From an uncultured Flavobacteriales bacterium (lineage in GTDB: Bacteria; Bacteroidota; Bacteroidia; Flavobacteriales_D; Sanyastnellaceae), in the NCBI GenBank assembly GCA_913057815.1, contig CAJXOV010000085.1:1-8085 (forward strand): a DNA stretch of 8,085 bases. Reading direction: 5' to 3'. Below the pieces are notes generated by a model. The model searched no databases, was not told the DNA's origin, and saw only the letters and a list, made by a program, of their open reading frames with translations. Both the position numbers and the translations under genes were made by a program. Shown one piece after another: positions 1-5,061 of the stretch. Position 1 is the stretch's first letter; the number at the start of each line of letters is the position of its first letter.

Positions 1-68
1 TTAATAAATTAAGTATCTTAGTCTAAAACCTGTAACGGTTATTTAGGACTAGACACAAAATCTTTTAA
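1..68. other. Short non-coding flank downstream of the operon
   Basis: This AT-rich stretch lies between the window edge and the stop codon of the last minus-strand gene. I see no coding frame or RNA gene in it. It contains an imperfect inverted repeat (about 21-30 with 37-49), described separately, and nothing else I can support. Confidence 0.6.
21..49 (-). terminator. Weak hairpin after the operon, possible terminator
   Basis: The arm TAAAACC (24-30) can pair with GGTTATTTA (37-45) around a 6-base loop with a small bulge. GTC (21-23) and GAC (47-49) can extend the stem. It sits about 20 bases past the stop of the last operon gene, where a terminator would be expected. There is no clear U-tract after it in the minus direction and the stem is AT-rich, so it may be a weak or Rho-assisted end, or chance. 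Confidence 0.25.
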
Positions 69-719
69 TTAAAGACCAGTCTTTTTGAATGTCTTTAAGT
101 TCTGTTTTTGAATTTTATTAAATTCTTTTTCAGAAATAGCATTTTCAGAAGAAATTGGAATAGCTAATTCTCTCCATATAAAGCTTTTGTTGTCTTTTCC
201 TTGCATACTTAATTGACCAGTGATGTTTCCACTAGTCGTTAATTGAAGAACAAGAATGTGTTTGTTTCCGTTTTTACAGTAAGCCTGAGTTTGATCAGGA
301 GTAACATACCATGCTCCATTATCAGTTCTTATTCCACTTCCTTTTGCTTCAAATTCACTCAAGTCTAAATTGAAATTACTCAAGTAGTTTTCATCAGAAT
401 TGGTTCTTCCAATAGATAAGTATGAATCATACTTTAAAGTCTTATCTAAGCTATCTAGTTTGGCGTTAATGTTAGTTGACATCGCTCCACCAAATTCGTT
501 TTGATAGAATGGCTCTGTGGATTGAACAATCAATTCCTTTACATCATCTCCGAAGATAATGTGTACATGATCATTTTCATTTTTAAATTGTGCGTAGAAC
601 TGATAAGTTGTACCAGGAACTATTCCTTTGTTTTCTACTTTTACTATTACGAGCTCTTCATATTGAGCTGATGTAAATATCACTATAGCACATAAAGCAA
701 GGGTAATTAATATTCTCAT
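69..719 (-). CDS. Small lysine-rich secreted protein, stand-alone copy of the neighbour's N-terminal domain
   Basis: I do not recognise a named family. The 216-aa protein starts with a Sec signal peptide (residues 1-18, MRILITLALC..., cut expected at TSA|Q). The Cys at 10 is not in a lipobox, so it is probably not a lipoprotein. The body (about 24-185) is beta-rich. Landmarks are TTYQFYAQF (37-45), IFGD (55-58), FYQNEFGGA (71-79), LKYDSYLSIG (95-104), NGAWYVTP (134-141) and a late LVLQL..TGQL segment. These follow in the same order as the N-terminal domain of the large T9SS cargo encoded upstream (TWRLYAHM, VLGS, LAFDSWVTLG, NGSAWFTLP), so I infer the same fold. There is no T9SS sorting domain, so it may stay periplasmic or be delivered otherwise. 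It has 18 lysines, six of them in the last 19 residues, unlike the nearly lysine-free surface protein. It is the last gene of the operon, 42 bases after the PorP/SprF gene. A structural or accessory role for the cargo is inference. Confidence 0.85.
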   Translation of the reverse strand: MRILITLALCAIVIFTSAQYEELVIVKVENKGIVPGTTYQFYAQFKNENDHVHIIFGDDVKELIVQSTEPFYQNEFGGAMSTNINAKLDSLDKTLKYDSYLSIGRTNSDENYLSNFNLDLSEFEAKGSGIRTDNGAWYVTPDQTQAYCKNGNKHILVLQLTTSGNITGQLSMQGKDNKSFIWRELAIPISSENAISEKEFNKIQKQNLKTFKKTGL

Positions 720-761
720 TTTTATAATTTAAAATCTCTAAAACAAATTTCTAGCCAAAAT

Positions 762-1727
762 TTATCTTAATCTACTTCTACTAATTCTTCTCTTTCCTAT
801 TGAGTTTTGTTCTCTGAATCTCGGATCGCCTCTTGGAATATTATACCCAATATTAATTTCATGAGTGTGAGGGCTTAATTCTCTTACAGACTTAGTCGTA
901 GTAACATCATAACTGTAACCAGCTACAAAGTCTCCTACTTTAACCCCAAATGATGGAGCTATAGCATCTTGGTGTCTATAACTTACGCCTAACCAGAAAG
1001 ACTTTTGATAGATTGCTTTTAAGTGAATATCAAATTGAACTGGTGTAAATCCAGTAAATCTTAATAATCCAGAAGGCTGGAAAGTCAATTCCTCATCTAT
1101 TTCATAATCATACGAAGCCATTACATTGAAATGTCGGGCATTTTGATTTTTTATTAATTCTGAAGTAGTTTTAACTCCTAAATCAGTCTGAGCCAATCTG
1201 TTTATTGAAAAACCATAATAATATTCTGATCCATATACCATCAATCCAAAGTTAGCATCAAAATTAGTGCTAGTTTCTAATCCTGTTAAAAGGTTGGGAT
1301 CATCTAAATCTAATACATCTAGAGTAGAGCTGTCAAATTGAAATCTAGATACAACAGCACTTAAGCCAAAACTTACTTGATCTTCATTATTAAGATCTAC
1401 TTTATAAGAACCTGTAATTTCTGCTCCAGTCCTAGATATAGCTCCACCAGCATCATCTTTAAATATGATAATTCCTGCACCCATTGAATTAGGAAGGTTC
1501 GTATGAGCACTAACTGTATAAGTAGTAGGAGCTCCACTGAATCCAGCCCATTGCTGGCGATATGATGCCATAACAGGGGAGAATGTCTTGGTTCCAGCTA
1601 CAGCTGGATTAGCCAAGTAAGGATTGAAAACGTACTGTGTTCTTCTAAACAATTGTTGTGCGTCTAGTTTTGTCTGTGCCAGACAAAGAACAGTAATAAG
1701 TATAGCAAGTATTTTAAAAGCTTTCAT
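762..1727 (-). CDS. PorP/SprF-family type IX secretion outer-membrane protein
   Basis: This 321-aa protein is a full-length member of the PorP/SprF family. These are outer-membrane beta-barrel proteins that work with the T9SS, and SprF of Flavobacterium is needed to secrete the type B-domain adhesin SprB. Residues 1-23 are a signal peptide ending LDA|Q. Family hallmarks are QYVFNPYLANPAVAGT (31-46), YRQQWAGFSGAPTTYT (56-71) followed by SAHTNL, GAGIIIFKDDAGG (83-95), alternating strands through the middle, PVQFDIHLKAIYQKSFWLGVSYR (229-251), and the closing HEINIGYNI strand (289-297). After this usual end comes a basic tail (298-321) with eight Arg and one Lys. The gene begins 24 bases after the stop of the large type B cargo gene, which fits a dedicated cargo/partner pair. 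It is not porP or sprF itself by context, so I give no symbol. Confidence 0.93.
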   Translation of the reverse strand: MKAFKILAILITVLCLAQTKLDAQQLFRRTQYVFNPYLANPAVAGTKTFSPVMASYRQQWAGFSGAPTTYTVSAHTNLPNSMGAGIIIFKDDAGGAISRTGAEITGSYKVDLNNEDQVSFGLSAVVSRFQFDSSTLDVLDLDDPNLLTGLETSTNFDANFGLMVYGSEYYYGFSINRLAQTDLGVKTTSELIKNQNARHFNVMASYDYEIDEELTFQPSGLLRFTGFTPVQFDIHLKAIYQKSFWLGVSYRHQDAIAPSFGVKVGDFVAGYSYDVTTTKSVRELSPHTHEINIGYNIPRGDPRFREQNSIGKRRISRSRLR

Positions 1728-1751
1728 AATAAGAGTAAAGTCAAAGGTTTA

Positions 1752-4700
1752 TTAATACTTTATAGTTACCGTTCCTGTAAGCGGGGGTGAATCAGGATCG
1801 AAAGTAATAACATAATAATAATCAGAAACAGGGAGGCGGTTACTATTGAATTTCCCATCCCAGTTGGTGTACGAGCCTATAGATTCGAAGACTTGTTGTC
1901 CCCATCTATTAAACACTTCTACTTTAGCTTCTGGGAAGTATTCTAAACCTCCTATAATCCATTCGTCATTAGCACCGTCTCCATTAGGAGTTAAGGCATT
2001 TGAAATGTAAAAACATCCCTCGGTAGGATCAATAAAAACTTCTTCAATAAATGTACAGCCTAGCGCATCTGTTATGGTAATGGTATAAAAATCTTCAATT
2101 AATCCTATAGCAGTTGAATTAGTTTGAATAGTAATATCATCTTTTCTCCAGTCATATTCTATTGGAGGTTGTCCACCTATCACGGCTATAGTAGCCGTTC
2201 CATCTGCCTCGTTCCAGCAGGATACAGGAGTGGTAAAAACAGTATATTCAATATCGGAATCTATTAGTGAACCTACAGTAATAGTATCTCTAAAAATACA
2301 ACCAAGAGAATCCGTTACCACTATAGGGTAGATACCTTCACAAAGAAGGTCATTATTAATGTTTCCATAATCAACTGTTAGAGGTTCTAAACCACTAGAA
2401 GGAATTACATCAAAAGATCCATTGCACATTCCTGTACATTCAACATCCTGAACACTTGAGACAATCTGGATTTCTTCCGGTTCTACCATAAGAAATGTAG
2501 AATCTAACAAACAATTATTAGCATCTGTAATTTGAACTGAATTAGCTCCTCCAGAAAGTTCTAAGACTAAGTTGTTGTTAGGAGCAGGAGGGTTAGAGTT
2601 CCATCCTATTAAATATCCAGGGGTACCTCCATCTACAGATACAGAAGCTGTCCCAGTTGATTCACCACCACATCCAGGGCTCGTTAAAGCTAGATCTGTA
2701 ATTGATATCAATGTAGGTTCTGTTATTTCTACTTGATCCGCTACTTCAAAAGGACATCCTGCCGCGTCACTTCCTGATAATGTGTAAAATCCAGGAGCTA
2801 AATCACTAAAAAGACCATCACTATTTAATCCTGCGTTATTGATTAAGTAATTAATTTCACCACTACCTCCAAGAATTTGGATTGTAATAGTTCCATCATC
2901 TAATCCATTACAAGTAACGTCTGTTGAAGTAATAGTTGGAATAAATTCACTTGGTTGAGCCATTGCTATTAACGTATCCGACTGGCAATTTAAAGAATCA
3001 ATTGCTGAAATGATGAAATTACCTGGGCCAACATTTAAAAAACAACTTGATAAATCATCAAATGGTATTACAGGGTTGATAGATAAAATTACAGGTCCTG
3101 ATCCTCCTTCAAGATTCTCAAGACATATAGACCCATTAGTTCCACTTGGACAAGTTATTTCAGTTACCAAAGCATTAAAAACAATTTCGTCTCCTTCAGC
3201 TATCAGTACAGTTTGCGTTGCAAAACACTGGTTTTCATCTCTTACTTCTATTATTACATCTCCTGCACAAAACTCGTTATTAAGTACGTTGGAAACTCCT
3301 TGAATGAATGTAGCGCTAACTGCTCCAGTTCCTCCATTAGTGTCGAAAGTCACGCTTCCAGTGCATGTATCGAAACAATCAATATGATCAGGAATAACAT
3401 TGTCCAATGTAAAGACATCTGGCTCCGTAATATCAAATGATAGTTCTATAGGACAACTATCACCATCATCTATAATTACTGAGTAGTTTCCTGGTGCTAA
3501 CCCCGTAGGATTTAAGTCACTGTTAACAGCTGGTGTCCAAGTTATCGAAGGATCTGGTGAACCTCCATCAATTGTCAGTAGAATTGAGCCATCTGCAGCT
3601 TCAAAGCATGATACATTTGTAGCCTCTCCTGAAGCAGTCAAAGCTCCAATTGGTCCTATGTCCTGTGTAAATGAAACTTCACAACCGTTAGAATCTAAGA
3701 CACTAAACTCTATGCCAGCTTCTATGCTTAAAGAATCAAACCTAATAATATCTGGAGCTATAAATTCATAATTTACACCATAACCAGTAGTACCTATATA
3801 TGCATCACCAATTGTATAAGGTGTTCCACCAGAAACAATAATGTCTACTACACCTATGCTATCATTAGCACAAGCCACATCTGTGACCACAGTTAAAGAA
3901 GCACTTACAGCTGCTAAAGGTTCTGGAATGGTAACAGTGTCTGTAATAAAGCAGCTCAATCCCTCATCATCTATAGTTATGTTGTCAGTGATTGTTACTA
4001 CATGCTCTCCAGCGCATAGTTCAGAAAAGAGTCCAGCTCCATCTCCTACAGCATCTACTTGGTCTATAGAAATCATTAAATCTTCAGAACCTCCAGAGAA
4101 ATCAAACTGGGCAGTTCCATCACAAATACCAAAACACAATGCCGCTGTAGAATCTACAAGGTTTGAAGATATAGGATTGTTAAAACAGGGGTTTAGTGGA
4201 GGGATTGCTATACAGTCGGTTCCAGTATCAAGGTCAAAATCACCATCTTCAAAATAGTTGATGCATAAAGAACCACTATCTCCATCTCCTTGCTCAATCA
4301 GTTGACATCCGACAGGGACAGTGAATTGACCAATTAAAACATTATCATTTTCATCTGGATACCCATTTGCTGTTCCAGGTAGTGTAAACCAAGCACTTCC
4401 ATTAAAACTATCATCAAATATTTGAAGACCCGTACAATTGTTAAAATCATCCGTCCATATAGGGGGTTCTGGGAGAAAATTCAAGCTACCTGGAACGTCA
4501 TTGTTTTCCATTCCTAAAGTTACCCACGAATCAAATGCTAAGACTGGAATTATACCTATTACAACAGGGCTGATATTGCAACCACAAAAACTTCCCTGAG
4601 GATGTTGGTAAGGACAGCAATCAAAAGTTATTTGTAACGTTTCTAGGTCAGGAGAACCTGAGCCCAGAACAGAGGTGAGATAATCAGGAGTGTTTGGATC

Positions 4701-4934
4701 TCCGTATTCCATGTGAGCATATAGTCTCCATGTAATATATCCATCAAGAGCAAATATATCAGCATCACCACCTGGGGCATCGGCTAAAGTAGGGTAATCA
4801 TGAATAACATAAGGTTCCCATATCAGGCTTAATTGAGCGTTTATTATAGCGAATGAACTGAAAATCAGAAAAGCAGTAAGTGTAAGTAATCTTTTTCCCA
4901 TGGTTGATGTTACTTTATTAATTGGTAAAACCAT
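1752..4934 (-). CDS. Large SprB-like surface protein with T9SS type B sorting domain
   Basis: This is a secreted, probably cell-surface, adhesin-like protein. The longest frame is 1060 aa. Met12 (codon at 4899-4901) is the better start, because MGKRLLTLTAFL...INA|Q is a compact signal peptide; numbering here follows the longer form. Residues 35-251 form a cysteine-rich beta domain (landmarks TWRLYAHM 68-75, LAFDSWVTLG 132-141, NGSAWFTLP 178-186) that resembles the small protein encoded last in the operon. Residues about 260-968 hold nine SprB-type repeats. Residues 973-1060 are a type B C-terminal domain (gliding motility-associated, TIGR04131-like) with LTPNGDGANDEW (981-992), VEVFNRWGQQVFES (1005-1018) and a final VTIKY. 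This domain directs export through T9SS and attachment or release at the surface. The mature protein is acidic and has no lysine between the signal peptide and residue 931. The PorP/SprF gene follows by 24 bases. Function as an adhesin or matrix fibre is inferred; a role in gliding cannot be told from sequence. Confidence 0.92.
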   Translation of the reverse strand: MVLPINKVTSTMGKRLLTLTAFLIFSSFAIINAQLSLIWEPYVIHDYPTLADAPGGDADIFALDGYITWRLYAHMEYGDPNTPDYLTSVLGSGSPDLETLQITFDCCPYQHPQGSFCGCNISPVVIGIIPVLAFDSWVTLGMENNDVPGSLNFLPEPPIWTDDFNNCTGLQIFDDSFNGSAWFTLPGTANGYPDENDNVLIGQFTVPVGCQLIEQGDGDSGSLCINYFEDGDFDLDTGTDCIAIPPLNPCFNNPISSNLVDSTAALCFGICDGTAQFDFSGGSEDLMISIDQVDAVGDGAGLFSELCAGEHVVTITDNITIDDEGLSCFITDTVTIPEPLAAVSASLTVVTDVACANDSIGVVDIIVSGGTPYTIGDAYIGTTGYGVNYEFIAPDIIRFDSLSIEAGIEFSVLDSNGCEVSFTQDIGPIGALTASGEATNVSCFEAADGSILLTIDGGSPDPSITWTPAVNSDLNPTGLAPGNYSVIIDDGDSCPIELSFDITEPDVFTLDNVIPDHIDCFDTCTGSVTFDTNGGTGAVSATFIQGVSNVLNNEFCAGDVIIEVRDENQCFATQTVLIAEGDEIVFNALVTEITCPSGTNGSICLENLEGGSGPVILSINPVIPFDDLSSCFLNVGPGNFIISAIDSLNCQSDTLIAMAQPSEFIPTITSTDVTCNGLDDGTITIQILGGSGEINYLINNAGLNSDGLFSDLAPGFYTLSGSDAAGCPFEVADQVEITEPTLISITDLALTSPGCGGESTGTASVSVDGGTPGYLIGWNSNPPAPNNNLVLELSGGANSVQITDANNCLLDSTFLMVEPEEIQIVSSVQDVECTGMCNGSFDVIPSSGLEPLTVDYGNINNDLLCEGIYPIVVTDSLGCIFRDTITVGSLIDSDIEYTVFTTPVSCWNEADGTATIAVIGGQPPIEYDWRKDDITIQTNSTAIGLIEDFYTITITDALGCTFIEEVFIDPTEGCFYISNALTPNGDGANDEWIIGGLEYFPEAKVEVFNRWGQQVFESIGSYTNWDGKFNSNRLPVSDYYYVITFDPDSPPLTGTVTIKY
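2031..4157 (-). repeat. Nine SprB-type protein repeats within the surface protein
   Basis: The repeats start near residues 260, 349, 437, 513, 589, 669, 748, 826 and 899 and are about 70-85 aa each. Each has an early Cys, a DGxxxxxxxGG turn, a G-Y/F-x-V/I strand, a D-x-x-x-C segment, and an end such as ITEP. They are well diverged in DNA, so this is an old array rather than a recent expansion. Repeats 2, 3, 6, 7 and 9 have two cysteines. Repeats 1, 4, 5 and 8 have four. Confidence 0.85.
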
Positions 4935-4966
4935 ATTAATTGTACTAAGGTTGCATAAATGGTGGC

Positions 4967-4999
4967 CGAAGATAATATTTTATTCTGAAATCAGTCAAA
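4967..4999 (-). promoter_or_regulatory. Candidate Bacteroidota promoter for the three-gene operon
   Basis: Read on the minus strand, TTTG (4999-4996) is followed after 21 bases by TATCTTCG (4974-4967). The Flavobacteriia consensus is TTG-N17-23-TAnnTTTG, so this has one mismatch in the -7 element. Transcription would start near 4960, a few tens of bases before either possible start codon (4934 or 4901). Confidence 0.4.
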
Positions 5000-5031
5000 T
5001 GTGGAACATTAAGATAATTTCTTTATCTTTG
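5000..5031 (+). promoter_or_regulatory. Candidate Bacteroidota promoter for the lysyl oxidase gene
   Basis: TATCTTTG at 5024-5031 matches the -7 consensus TAnnTTTG exactly. TGTG at 5000-5003, 20 bases upstream, is a one-mismatch -33 element (consensus TTTG). The start codon at 5062 is 30 bases downstream, giving a short leader. No Shine-Dalgarno sequence is present; the bases before ATG are A/T-rich, as is usual in this phylum. Confidence 0.5.
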
Positions 5032-5061
5032 GAGTGAACCGATTAACCAAAACATTCAATT

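Noticed and set aside
660..719. Lipoprotein signal at Cys10 of the 216-aa protein
   Set aside because: The residues before the Cys (L-A-L) do not fit a lipobox, which needs Gly, Ala or Ser at -1, and a good signal peptidase I site follows at TSA|Q.
1728..1751. Terminator or separate promoter between the large cargo and PorP/SprF genes
   Set aside because: The 24-base gap has no inverted repeat and no TAnnTTTG motif, so co-transcription is simpler.
3010..4257. Three plus-strand open frames (3010-3303, 3213-3440, 3841-4257)
   Set aside because: They lie antisense within the SprB-repeat part of the large cargo gene, overlap one another, have low-complexity Ser/Thr-rich or Cys-poor products, and show no recognisable domain or signal. 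The minus-strand frame is clearly the coding one.
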